Below are positions 7,464 through 15,605 of a DNA stretch of 22,365 nucleotides, one piece after another. Every line of letters begins with the position of its first letter. Positions within the stretch are counted from its first letter, which is position 1. Origin of the DNA: CAG-917 sp028724485 (GTDB lineage Bacteria > Bacillota > Clostridia > Christensenellales > CAG-917); NCBI GenBank assembly GCA_028724485.1, contig JAQYCY010000060.1:1-22365 (forward strand), given 5' to 3'. The notes below the pieces were generated by a model. That model was given only the letters and a program-made list of their open reading frames with translations. It was not told where the DNA came from and did no database searches. The translations under genes and the position numbers were made by a program.

Positions 7464-8604
7464 TTACGCCTCCTTCGGAAGAAGTTTCGCCGTCGGAGCC
7501 TGACGCTTTTTCGGCTTTTGCCTTTTTCTTTTCTTCCCTTTTAAGTTTTATCTCGTCGATTACGTCCTTTATCGTCTTTGCAGGAGTGCCGAAAGGTCTG
7601 ACTTTGATTTTGTCAAGAAGCGGCGTTACGATATTCATCAAAAGAATGGCATACGAAACGCCCTCGCTCATGGACGAGAAGCGTCTGATAAGCACCGTCA
7701 AAAATCCTAAGCCGACGGAATATATGACGACCGCCACCGTCGTGTTCGGGCTCGTCGCATAATCGGTTGCCATAAAGAACGCGCCGAAAAGCAAACCGCC
7801 GCCCAAAAGATATGACCAGATATATTCGCCGACGTAACCGCTGTTTGCATAGAATATTGCGGTGAAAAGAATCGTCGTGCCTATGTATATAACCGGAATC
7901 TTCCAATCGATAACTCGACGAACGAGAAGATAAACGCCGCCGATTAAAATGGCGAGCGACGAAACTTCGCCTGCGCTTCCGCCGATTCTGCCAAGGAACA
8001 TATCAGCCGCTTTAATGCCAAGCGTCGGATTTGCGCCTGCCTCGAAAGCCGACTTTACGCCTGCTAAAGGAGTAGCGCCCGTAACGGCTTCGGGAAGCGT
8101 CGGAAAAGTCGTTCCGAACGCCTCTTTAAAATATGAAAACAAGCCTGCTCCGCCCGTCTGACTCCAATCGACAGGTAAAACGAACGAGGTCATAACGCTA
8201 GTCCAAGCAAGCATCAAAAATATTCTTGCGGTGACGGCAGGGTTTGCAAAGTTTCTGCCTATACCGCCGAAAAGCATTTTTACTATGACAATCGCAAAAA
8301 CACCGCCGACGACGGGAACGTAAATAGGCACGACAGGCGGCAAGTTCAAAGCGAGAATTATTCCCGTTACTATTGCCGAAAGGTCGCCTATCGACTGTTC
8401 CTTTTTGCGGATTTTGTTAAACAAAAATTCCGACAAGACGCAAGTTCCGACGCTGAGTAGCGTGATTAAAAGCGGATATACGCCGTAAATCGCAACCATA
8501 GCGATGACGGCAGGCATAAGCGCGATTATCACGTCGAGCATAATGTTTCTTGTAGTCTTAGCAGAAGTTATATGGGGCGATGAAGACATTAAGTACTTAC
8601 TCAT
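7456..8604 (-). CDS. rnfD: Rnf complex membrane subunit D, covalent FMN carrier
   Basis: This polytopic membrane subunit, homologous to NqrB, is part of the electron and ion path. The flavinylation motif TGATPL sits at 175-180 with Thr178 as the expected FMN attachment residue; FANPAVTARIF (119-129) is another family block. The C-terminus (about 345-382) is a charged cytosolic tail with KREEKKKAKAEK followed by Gly/Ser/Glu. The ORF stays open 24 codons further upstream, to 8676, but I chose the ATG at 8604 (382 residues). It overlaps the rnfC stop as ATGA, has a GGGGGAG site 4 nt away, and gives the family-like start MSKYLMSSSPHI, whereas the extra 24 residues lie in the rnfC reading region and look like an out-of-frame shadow. 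Confidence 0.93.
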   Translation of the reverse strand: MSKYLMSSSPHITSAKTTRNIMLDVIIALMPAVIAMVAIYGVYPLLITLLSVGTCVLSEFLFNKIRKKEQSIGDLSAIVTGIILALNLPPVVPIYVPVVGGVFAIVIVKMLFGGIGRNFANPAVTARIFLMLAWTSVMTSFVLPVDWSQTGGAGLFSYFKEAFGTTFPTLPEAVTGATPLAGVKSAFEAGANPTLGIKAADMFLGRIGGSAGEVSSLAILIGGVYLLVRRVIDWKIPVIYIGTTILFTAIFYANSGYVGEYIWSYLLGGGLLFGAFFMATDYATSPNTTVAVVIYSVGLGFLTVLIRRFSSMSEGVSYAILLMNIVTPLLDKIKVRPFGTPAKTIKDVIDEIKLKREEKKKAKAEKASGSDGETSSEGGVNG

Positions 8605-9896
8605 TTTTCTCCCCCTTCTTTGATTATTTTCTTTGCAAGTCTCACAGCCGACAAAAGCGGACGCTTTGCAGGGCAACTATAAGCGCAAACACCGCATTCG
8701 ATGCAGCTGAGCGGATTCATTTCTTTCAATTTTTCGGTGTGAGCGTTAAGCACCATAGCTTCGATTTTGCTCGGATTAAGGCTCATAGGACAGCCTCTTA
8801 CGCAACTTCCGCAGTTTATGCATTGCGTAGGCTTGCTTACGTTCACTTGTTTTTCGCTTAAAAACAAAAGTGAAGAAGTTCCCTTTGTCGTCGTAGGAAG
8901 AAGATTACTTTCAGAAAAGCCCATCATAGGTCCGCCTGATACGACCTTTCTGGTCACGTCGGGAGAAACCGAGCCTAAAACTTTTTCGTAAAGAAATTCA
9001 AAACTTATTCCGTTGCGAACGAAATAATTGCCTTTCTTTTCAATGCCGTCACCCGACAAAGTCATCGCGCGCATATAGCAAGGTTCGCCGTTATCCACTG
9101 CTCGGCAAACAGAATATGCGGTATGTACGTTTGCGACCACCACACCGACGTCCATAGGCAATGCGCCCGTCGGAACAATGCGTTTGGTGATTGAATAAAT
9201 AAGTTGCTTTTCCGCTCCTTGCGGATATTTCGCTTTCAAAGCGACGATTTCTATATCGTTCGGCGCAATCGATTTCAAAAGTTCTATCGCGTCTTTTTTA
9301 TTGTTTTCAATGCCTATATACGCCTTTTCGACGCCCAAAACGGTTTTTAGATAGTTGACGCCTTTTAAAATTTCTTTCGACTTTTCAAGCATAAGACGAT
9401 AGTCGCAAGTGATATACGGCTCACATTCCGCTCCGTTTATGATAAGTGTGTCGACAGGTTTATTAGGCGAAAGTTTGACGTGAGTAGGAAAAGCCGCGCC
9501 GCCCATTCCGACTATGCCCGCTTCTCTTATTCTTTCGAGAACGTTCTCTTTTGTCGGCTCGGTTATCGGTGACAAGGAAACGGAATCGTATTTGAAGTCG
9601 TTTTCTATTTCGACGTGCATAACTTTTGCTCCGACGGCATTCGGAATTTTCTTAAAGCCCTTGACTATGCCCGAAACGGACGAAAAAACGTTTGCCGAAA
9701 CAAAACCGTTCGCTTCGCCGATTTTCGTTCCGACCTTTACGCTGTCGCCTTCTTTTACGACGGGCTTAGACGGCGCGCCGATATGTTGAGCAAGAGAAAT
9801 CGCCAAAATTTGCGGAGCGTCGAATTCCGCAAGCGGCATATCTTTTGTGTATTTGCTTTGCGGCGGATGAGTTCCGCGTCTGAAAGTTCTAAGCAT
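8601..9896 (-). CDS. rnfC: Rnf complex subunit C, NADH/FMN and Fe-S protein
   Basis: RnfC is the peripheral cytoplasmic subunit that exchanges electrons with NAD(H). It shows the Nqo1-like nucleotide/FMN region GIVGMGGAAFPTHVKL (127-142) and INGAECEPYIT (153-163), then KYPQGAEKQLI (223-233), and two [4Fe-4S] motifs CINCGSCVRGCP (359-370) and CIECGVCAYSCP (398-409). The frame is open to an ATG at 10022, but I start at 9896 (431 residues). MLRTFRRGTHPP is the family N-terminus, a GGAGTG site lies 4 nt upstream, and the extra 42 codons cover the promoter. It is the first gene of the rnf operon. Confidence 0.95.
   Translation of the reverse strand: MLRTFRRGTHPPQSKYTKDMPLAEFDAPQILAISLAQHIGAPSKPVVKEGDSVKVGTKIGEANGFVSANVFSSVSGIVKGFKKIPNAVGAKVMHVEIENDFKYDSVSLSPITEPTKENVLERIREAGIVGMGGAAFPTHVKLSPNKPVDTLIINGAECEPYITCDYRLMLEKSKEILKGVNYLKTVLGVEKAYIGIENNKKDAIELLKSIAPNDIEIVALKAKYPQGAEKQLIYSITKRIVPTGALPMDVGVVVANVHTAYSVCRAVDNGEPCYMRAMTLSGDGIEKKGNYFVRNGISFEFLYEKVLGSVSPDVTRKVVSGGPMMGFSESNLLPTTTKGTSSLLFLSEKQVNVSKPTQCINCGSCVRGCPMSLNPSKIEAMVLNAHTEKLKEMNPLSCIECGVCAYSCPAKRPLLSAVRLAKKIIKEGGEK
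8609..8615 (-). promoter_or_regulatory. Ribosome binding site deciding the rnfD start
   Basis: The minus strand reads GGGGGAG, then AAAA, then the ATG at 8604. The site lies in the last codons of rnfC and supports the internal rnfD start over the ATG at 8676. Confidence 0.7.
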
Positions 9897-9900
9897 AAAA

Positions 9901-9906
9901 CACTCC
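9901..9906 (-). promoter_or_regulatory. Ribosome binding site deciding the rnfC start
   Basis: The minus strand reads GGAGTG, then TTTT, then the ATG at 9896. It lies downstream of the predicted promoter, whereas the longer start at 10022 would lie upstream of it. Confidence 0.7.
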
Positions 9907-9960
9907 GATGTTAAAATTAGCCTTAGCACGCCGTTTCGCGTACGTATTGCTATATAAAGT

Positions 9961-9989
9961 ATTCTATTATATCCAAACGTCAATGTCAA
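9961..9989 (-). promoter_or_regulatory. Sigma-A-type promoter of the rnf operon
   Basis: The minus strand has a consensus -35 TTGACA (9989-9984), a 17-bp spacer and -10 TAGAAT (9966-9961). The predicted start is near 9954, giving a leader of about 57 nt to the rnfC ATG. A TATAAT lies inside the spacer, at a poor 12-bp spacing to the same -35. Confidence 0.7.
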
Positions 9990-10002
9990 AGGTATTTCCG
10001 AA

Positions 10003-10016
10003 TTTGACACGTCAAA
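10003..10016. promoter_or_regulatory. 14-bp inverted repeat just upstream of the rnf promoter (possible operator)
   Basis: TTTGAC-AC-GTCAAA is a perfect 6-bp inverted repeat with a 2-nt centre, ending 13 bp upstream of the -35 box. A related TTTGAC/GACGTTT arrangement overlaps the -35 itself. Size and position suit a dimeric regulator, but I do not recognise the consensus; it does not match the clostridial Rex site as I know it. Confidence 0.4.
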
Positions 10017-10060
10017 AACCATCGATTTTTAAACCTTGTGACAAATTAAAGCAAAATTCT

Positions 10061-10438
10061 TCAACGTTTCTTTTTTGCCTTTAAATATTCGATTAGCTTT
10101 CCTGCAAGCCCCACGACGGCAAGCACGATAAGGAAATATCCGAACGCCTTTTTCAGCATATCTCCGTCAAGTCCCGTAGCCAAAAAAGACGATAATATCG
10201 CCATTCCGACGGCAGGTAAAAGCACGAACAAAACTCTTTTCACTTCGACGAGTTTGTTCTTAAAATGTAAAAACAGGCATACTACGCTCATCGGAATAAA
10301 CGCAACCAGATTTATGAGTTGACTTGTCTTTTGCCCCACGTCAAGAAAAATCGTAAGCAACGGAACAAGCAAAGTTCCGCCTCCCATACCCATTCCGCCA
10401 AGCACACCGCCAACTATTCCCGCCAATAAATAAATCAT
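10061..10438 (-). CDS. TauE/SafE-family permease, C-terminal half protein
   Basis: This 125-residue membrane protein has about four helices and carries the second-repeat signature of the TauE/SafE (DUF81) family, GGVLGGMGMGGGTLLVPLL near its N-terminus (10-28). Full-length family members have about 250 residues and eight helices arranged as two homologous halves. This gene supplies one half and the upstream neighbour the other. The ATG overlaps the upstream stop as ATGA (10435-10438), with no strong Shine-Dalgarno, so it probably depends on translational coupling. The family exports sulfite, sulfoacetate or other small organic anions; the substrate here is unknown. The C-terminus is short and basic (KAKKKR). 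Confidence 0.85.
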   Translation of the reverse strand: MIYLLAGIVGGVLGGMGMGGGTLLVPLLTIFLDVGQKTSQLINLVAFIPMSVVCLFLHFKNKLVEVKRVLFVLLPAVGMAILSSFLATGLDGDMLKKAFGYFLIVLAVVGLAGKLIEYLKAKKKR

Positions 10439-10833
10439 CTTATCATCTGAAAACCGGCAAACGCCATAAGGAAATAAAAACTCACGACGAGTGACGCCGT
10501 ATTGAGTTTTTTAAGGAGCAAAGCTCCCAAAATTCCGCCGATTAAAACTCCTAACAGTATTTCTAAAAAGTTGTCGCCGATGCTTACGGATTTGCCGTAA
10601 ATAATCGAACTTATTATCGACAGCGGCAAGATTATAAGCAAAGCGGTCGCATGCGCTTTTTTCTCTTCGAGTCCCATAATAAACGTAAGAACGGGAACGG
10701 CAAGCATACCGCCGCCTGCCCCGAAAAAGCCGTTTGCGAATCCCACGGCAAGTCCGCCCAAAACGGCATAAAAATTTTGCAATCGCTTCTTCTTCGGCGT
10801 GTCTTCGAAATATTTACGCTCTAACATTTCCAT
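10435..10833 (-). CDS. TauE/SafE-family permease, N-terminal half protein
   Basis: This 132-residue membrane protein has a basic cytosolic start (about 1-20) and roughly four helices. It carries the first-repeat signature GFANGFFGAGGGMLAVPVL (31-49). Together with the overlapping downstream gene it would rebuild an eight-helix TauE/SafE transporter, so I read the pair as a split transporter and not as broken fragments: each half has its own start and ends after a complete repeat. The start could be at 10833 or at the in-frame ATG two codons later; neither has a good Shine-Dalgarno site. No convincing promoter was found in the AT-rich upstream region shared with the divergent lipoprotein gene. 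Confidence 0.85.
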   Translation of the reverse strand: MEMLERKYFEDTPKKKRLQNFYAVLGGLAVGFANGFFGAGGGMLAVPVLTFIMGLEEKKAHATALLIILPLSIISSIIYGKSVSIGDNFLEILLGVLIGGILGALLLKKLNTASLVVSFYFLMAFAGFQMIR

Positions 10834-10875
10834 AATTTAAAGTCTTGCCAAAATTCAGAATATTATAAAAAATGT

Positions 10876-10904
10876 TTGCCAAAAATTCCTATATATTATA
10901 TAAT
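10876..10904 (+). promoter_or_regulatory. Sigma-A-type promoter of the large lipoprotein gene
   Basis: -35 TTGCCA (10876-10881), a 17-bp spacer and -10 TATAAT (10899-10904). The predicted start near 10911 gives a leader of about 93 nt. A second TATAAT at 10916-10921 lacks a good -35. The stretch is extremely AT-rich, so chance -10 matches are likely. Confidence 0.55.
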
Positions 10905-11003
10905 TTTAAAGTCTATATAATATATAACATATTGCGCTATGAGGCTTAACTGTTTTACTGTTTTGCCGACGGCGACAGACAAATAACTTGAAAAGGTAAG
11001 GCA

Positions 11004-14000
11004 ATGAAGAAAAAGAACTTAATTATCAAATTAGCTTTATTCGTGCTTTTGCTCTCTCTTTCCTTTATGCTCGTTGCTTGCGGCGAAACCGAAAGTAACG
11101 ATAAAGGCAGCACGACAACGCCAACTATCGACTACACGAAAGATCTTTTAATCGAAAATTCCGATTTCGTAGTAGCCGATTCTTCGGCAAGCTATCCGCG
11201 CACTGCGGGAAAGTGGACGGGAGCCGTTTTCAGCTCTAACCTTCCAAGCGGCGTTACGGCAGGCATCATCGACGTTTCGGACGATAAGTATGCGGCAAAC
11301 AAGTCTACTTGGGACAATCTTTCAAATCCGGGAAAAGCAGACGGCTCGGCAGACAATCGTATGCTTATGATTTATATGCCGAAAAAAGCAAACAGCACCG
11401 ACACAAAACACGGCAACACTGCTTACGGATATACGTCCAATTCTTTCACCATTCAGAAAAATGCCTACTACAAATTTACCGTATCGGTTAAAACGGTAAA
11501 TCTTGACGGCGGCACGGACAAGGGCGCAAGAATTTATCTTTCGTCAAGCGCATTTGCAGAGTTTTCAAGCATAGATACAAACGGCGAATGGACAACCTAC
11601 ACGGCTTACATTCAAGGTAGCCAATGGCAAGACAGCACTCTTACCGTGAACCTTTCGCTCGGCTATTATTCTTCGTCGATAACCGCAAATCAACTTACCA
11701 CGGGTTACGCTTTCTTCGATAACGTAAAACTTGAAAAGATGACCGAAAAGGGCGGCAAGTCGGCGGCGGCTCAATATGCGGAAGCAGGCGTAAACGAATA
11801 CACTCAAAAAATCACTTACCACGTTCCGAACGGCGATTTCGATTACGGCACTCTCGCAAGCGGCTCGTCAAGCGCGCTTCCTTCGCTTTGGTCTTCGGTC
11901 ACGGGCGGAAGCAACACCTCTTTCTCCGCTCCTACCACATATCGTTATAACGGCATAGTGGACACCGAGCCAAACAACTTTAAGGAGTTACAATCGAAAC
12001 TCGGCACTTCGAGATATATTTACAAAAAGTATTTAACCATAACAAAAGCCGCTTACGATGCGCTTTCGGCTGCCGAGCAAGCAAACTACGCTTTAGTTGC
12101 AGGCACCGAAGTTTATAGAAATATCGAAGATTCGGACAACGTCGAAGCGGTCAACTATTACTCGCTCGTCACAAATCCGGGTACCGTTAACGGTTTGTCA
12201 CCAAAAGTCTATATGCTTTCAAACACCTATATGACCGCTCAGGGCATTAAGTCGAGCAGCCCTATCGTCGTTGAAAAAGGCGGCTACACCAAGGTTTCCG
12301 TTTCCGTCTACACTCAACACATTTTCGGCGCAGGCGTGTCCATAAGACTTACGGGCAACGGTGACGATTTCGCATTCCAAAACATTTCAAAACCTACGAC
12401 CGCTCTCGAAACGATTGACGGCAAGGAAATAGACGTTTACCAAGTTACAAACTCTAAAACTAGCAGCACGATTTTCTATAACAGCAACGGCGAAGTCGTG
12501 CCTGAAAGCTACTATATGGACAGAGCAGGCTCAACGGGCGGTTGGGTAACCTACTCTTTCTACGTCAAAGGCAACGCCTATATGGACACGAGTTTCAACG
12601 TCGAATTGTGGCTCGGCACAGGCGATACCAGTGAAAACACCGAAAAAACAATTTCTTCATTCTCCTCATCGGGATACAGCTCAAAAACCGATTTCAAGAC
12701 CTACACGGCAAACGGTACGTTCGCAAAAGGTTGGGCGTTCTTTGACGGCGTAAGCGTTTCAAAGATTTCAGAAACGGAATATAACGCAATCGGCGGTACG
12801 GCAATGGAATATTCTTCGGCGAAAGCAGATAGAATCGTAGACGGAACAAACACAGACGCAAAAATCGACCTTAGTATCGCAAACGGCCTTACCGCAAACG
12901 CAAATTTTGAAAATGCGGTTAAGAGCGACGGCAACAAAAACTATGACGCAAAAACGCTCGGAACACCTGTCGATTGGAAGGCAAACGTAACGGACGGCAA
13001 AGTCGACGGCGTATTCTTGTCAAGCGACACGGTTGCAGGAACAATCGACGTGAACTCTTTTGACTTCGCTTCATTAAACCTTAAAAACCCGAAACTCCCT
13101 TACGATTTCGGCTCAAGCAAGGTTTATATGGTCTACTCTAATTCAAACATAAAGTACACCTTGCAAAGCTCTACTTTTACCCTCACGCAAAATAATTGCT
13201 ACAGGATTACCGTATGGCTTAAAACCGACAATGCGTCAAGCGGTATCAGAGTAAGCCTTATTGACGCCGACACCAAAGAAACTCTTAAATCATCGTCCGT
13301 CATAAACAGCAAAAACGTCGACAACGACTATAACAACGGTTGGATTGATTATTCGTTCAATATCCGCGGATACTCGAATAAAAATCTAAACGCTACTCTT
13401 TTGCTCGAATACGGCTATGGCACAAGATGGAATGCTTCAACGCTTAACAAAGGAGCAGGTTATTTCGCAAACGTCAGCGTCGTAAACATTCCGCTTTCAA
13501 CCTATACGACGCTTTCAAGCAACACTAGCTATTCGACAAGCCAAAGCTACGAAACAACGGAAACGTCAAAGACTATCGCAAACGGTTCGTTCGGACTTTA
13601 CGACCTTAGCAAAACCGAAGGCATTGAGGGCGGAAAACTTTCGGGTGACGTCGGTTACGTTAAAAACTGGACGAAGAGCGACAACAAAATCGACGCAATC
13701 AAATCGGGCGTTATCGGTTTCAACACTACCGACGGACTTAAATACACCGTAGAAAGCGGAAGCCAAATCGCAAACCTTCAAACAAAATACCCGCTTTTGA
13801 ACACACTCGGCACAGCGTCAAGCAGTATCTATGATTCGTGGGAAGCTCCGAACGGCGGACCTAACGCTCTTTTAATCGCAAACACCGATGCGGCAAACAA
13901 GCATGCTGTAGGCTATCAATCAAGCTCTATAAGCCTTAGCGCAAACTCTTACTACAAAATAAGCGTTTGGGCTTATGCGGACGCAGGCGTAAAATACAGC

Positions 14001-15506
14001 GTTTACCTTGACAGTGAAAACACGGTAACGAACTTCTTTGACGAAGCTCCTGCAATCTCTAAAACAACGACCGTAGCAGGCTGGACGGAATACGTATTCT
14101 ATATTCAAGTCGGTCTTAACTCCGCTTCGCTCAATCTAAATTTGTGGCTCGGCGATAACGCTAATATCTTCAACTATTCAAACAAGGACGACGCCAAAAC
14201 AAACGGCTACGTCGTGTTCGATTCGGCTGTTTGCCAATCTATAAATTCGGAAGAATTCTTAGCGGCGACTAAAGCCGAAAATTCACGCAAGATGTCGTTT
14301 GTAACCGACGGCTTCGACGCTCAATCGACAAACGCCGAGAGCAAATCGACTTTGACAAGCGCAACCGGTTGGACGGGCAAAGTAGGCACGAACTGCGTTA
14401 AATCGAATACAAAGAGCGGCATCTACTACTTCTCGGGCGTCGGCGGCGACTATGAAATCAGCGACTTGTTCGGTTTGGACCTTAAAGGCACCATCAACCT
14501 TACAAGCGGCACTCACTACAAAAACACGGCAAAGGCAACCGACTTCATTCCGATAAGCGAAACGGTCGGCAAAATTTACAGCGACCCTGCCTGCACCACT
14601 CTCGCCGACAACGGAATTTATTACAAGAAGTCGGACACGGAAGTCATCACCCTCGCTACTACCACAAACGACGCAAAGGAAACCGTCCTCGCAAAATACG
14701 AACTCAACACCGAAGAGCGCGAGGCTTCGTTTATTAACTACAACGACCTTAAAACGCACAGCGGCAAATATGCGCTTGCTATCAACAACGTAGAAAACAG
14801 TTCGTATTACTACACAAGTTCGAGCTATTCTCTCGCAAAAGAGAGCATTTACAAAATTTCGGTTTGGGTAAAAACAAATAAACTCGAAGAAGGCAAAGGC
14901 GCGTTTATCAAACTTGCGTCGAGCGGACTTGACTATGCCGACGCAAAGAAGACGTTCTCAAAGATTGTCGCAAACGATTGGACTGAATACGTCTATTACG
15001 TCAAAACTGCAGACGCAGCCCTTAGCGGACTTACCGTTTCTTTGGGACTCGGCGAAGTCGACGATGATGACAATCCTACGCTTTTGGCAAAAGGCTATGC
15101 GCTTTTCGATGACTTCAAAATCGAAAAAGTATCCGAAACCGAATTTGACGGCATTGTCGAAAACGACAACGTTAAGAAATTCACCGCAAAAGATTCTGAC
15201 ATTTCAATCGGCGGCGATAAGAAAGACAACAGCGGCGAAAGCGAATATAAGCCTGACCTTACCTACTTGTGGTGGATGATTCCTACGATTATTCTTGCAG
15301 TCGCAACGATTATCGTAATCATCGTATTTGCCGTAAGAAAGTTCAAGCAAAAGCATCCTAAAAAGCAAGAAGTCGAAGCTAACTATGAAACCGACGCAAC
15401 CACTACGGAAGCAGTCGAACGCAAGCAAGATCTATACAAAAACCGCTTTGACGAAAGCAACGGCGTAGTCGAAGAAAAGAAAGTTAAAAAGTCAAAGAAA
15501 AAATAG
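11004..15506 (+). CDS. Large surface lipoprotein with five CBM-like units and a C-terminal membrane helix
   Basis: This 1500-residue protein begins with a lipoprotein signal peptide: basic MKKK, a hydrophobic core, lipobox LVAC with Cys26. The body consists of five divergent units at about 48-250, 270-598, 622-840, 855-1090 and 1097-1385. Each has an N-terminal Asn/Phe/Trp segment (e.g. NGDFDYGT), then a YYK.(S/T)VxVKT strand, an aromatic WTEYVFYI strand, an LxLxLG strand and a GYAxFD strand. This order recalls family 4/9-type carbohydrate-binding modules, so binding of glycans outside the cell is the likely role; that is inference. No catalytic domain is visible. After a Ser/Asp-rich linker comes YLWWMIP plus a membrane helix (about 1421-1444) and a Lys-rich tail ending KKVKKSKKK. 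The Shine-Dalgarno is AAGGTAAGG, and the gene has its own promoter and terminator. Confidence 0.85.
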   Translation: MKKKNLIIKLALFVLLLSLSFMLVACGETESNDKGSTTTPTIDYTKDLLIENSDFVVADSSASYPRTAGKWTGAVFSSNLPSGVTAGIIDVSDDKYAANKSTWDNLSNPGKADGSADNRMLMIYMPKKANSTDTKHGNTAYGYTSNSFTIQKNAYYKFTVSVKTVNLDGGTDKGARIYLSSSAFAEFSSIDTNGEWTTYTAYIQGSQWQDSTLTVNLSLGYYSSSITANQLTTGYAFFDNVKLEKMTEKGGKSAAAQYAEAGVNEYTQKITYHVPNGDFDYGTLASGSSSALPSLWSSVTGGSNTSFSAPTTYRYNGIVDTEPNNFKELQSKLGTSRYIYKKYLTITKAAYDALSAAEQANYALVAGTEVYRNIEDSDNVEAVNYYSLVTNPGTVNGLSPKVYMLSNTYMTAQGIKSSSPIVVEKGGYTKVSVSVYTQHIFGAGVSIRLTGNGDDFAFQNISKPTTALETIDGKEIDVYQVTNSKTSSTIFYNSNGEVVPESYYMDRAGSTGGWVTYSFYVKGNAYMDTSFNVELWLGTGDTSENTEKTISSFSSSGYSSKTDFKTYTANGTFAKGWAFFDGVSVSKISETEYNAIGGTAMEYSSAKADRIVDGTNTDAKIDLSIANGLTANANFENAVKSDGNKNYDAKTLGTPVDWKANVTDGKVDGVFLSSDTVAGTIDVNSFDFASLNLKNPKLPYDFGSSKVYMVYSNSNIKYTLQSSTFTLTQNNCYRITVWLKTDNASSGIRVSLIDADTKETLKSSSVINSKNVDNDYNNGWIDYSFNIRGYSNKNLNATLLLEYGYGTRWNASTLNKGAGYFANVSVVNIPLSTYTTLSSNTSYSTSQSYETTETSKTIANGSFGLYDLSKTEGIEGGKLSGDVGYVKNWTKSDNKIDAIKSGVIGFNTTDGLKYTVESGSQIANLQTKYPLLNTLGTASSSIYDSWEAPNGGPNALLIANTDAANKHAVGYQSSSISLSANSYYKISVWAYADAGVKYSVYLDSENTVTNFFDEAPAISKTTTVAGWTEYVFYIQVGLNSASLNLNLWLGDNANIFNYSNKDDAKTNGYVVFDSAVCQSINSEEFLAATKAENSRKMSFVTDGFDAQSTNAESKSTLTSATGWTGKVGTNCVKSNTKSGIYYFSGVGGDYEISDLFGLDLKGTINLTSGTHYKNTAKATDFIPISETVGKIYSDPACTTLADNGIYYKKSDTEVITLATTTNDAKETVLAKYELNTEEREASFINYNDLKTHSGKYALAINNVENSSYYYTSSSYSLAKESIYKISVWVKTNKLEEGKGAFIKLASSGLDYADAKKTFSKIVANDWTEYVYYVKTADAALSGLTVSLGLGEVDDDDNPTLLAKGYALFDDFKIEKVSETEFDGIVENDNVKKFTAKDSDISIGGDKKDNSGESEYKPDLTYLWWMIPTIILAVATIIVIIVFAVRKFKQKHPKKQEVEANYETDATTTEAVERKQDLYKNRFDESNGVVEEKKVKKSKKK

Positions 15507-15563
15507 TCGCAAAACTTTGAGTTGTTAAAATGATTATCTTATCAATGACTTAACGGTAAACTA

Positions 15564-15594
15564 AAAAGGCGAGATAAAATCTCGCCTTTTGTTT
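15564..15594 (+). terminator. Intrinsic terminator of the large lipoprotein gene
   Basis: A perfect 12-bp stem AAAAGGCGAGAT / ATCTCGCCTTTT (15564-15575 with 15579-15590) has loop AAA and is followed by GTTTTGC. It lies about 57 nt after the stop codon. Confidence 0.88.
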
Positions 15595-15605
15595 TGCTTT
15601 TTCCA

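Noticed and set aside
8604..8676. Upstream extension of rnfD by 24 residues
   Set aside because: It lies in rnfC coding sequence, has Cys-rich shadow composition, and the internal ATG has an ATGA overlap and a strong ribosome binding site.
10003..10016. Rex (NADH-sensing) operator upstream of rnf
   Set aside because: The half-sites TTTGAC/GTCAAA with a 2-nt centre do not match the TTGTTAA/TTAACAA type pattern, so I left the regulator unnamed.
9897..10022. Upstream extension of rnfC by 42 residues
   Set aside because: It spans the predicted promoter and palindrome, and the family N-terminus begins at the ATG at 9896.
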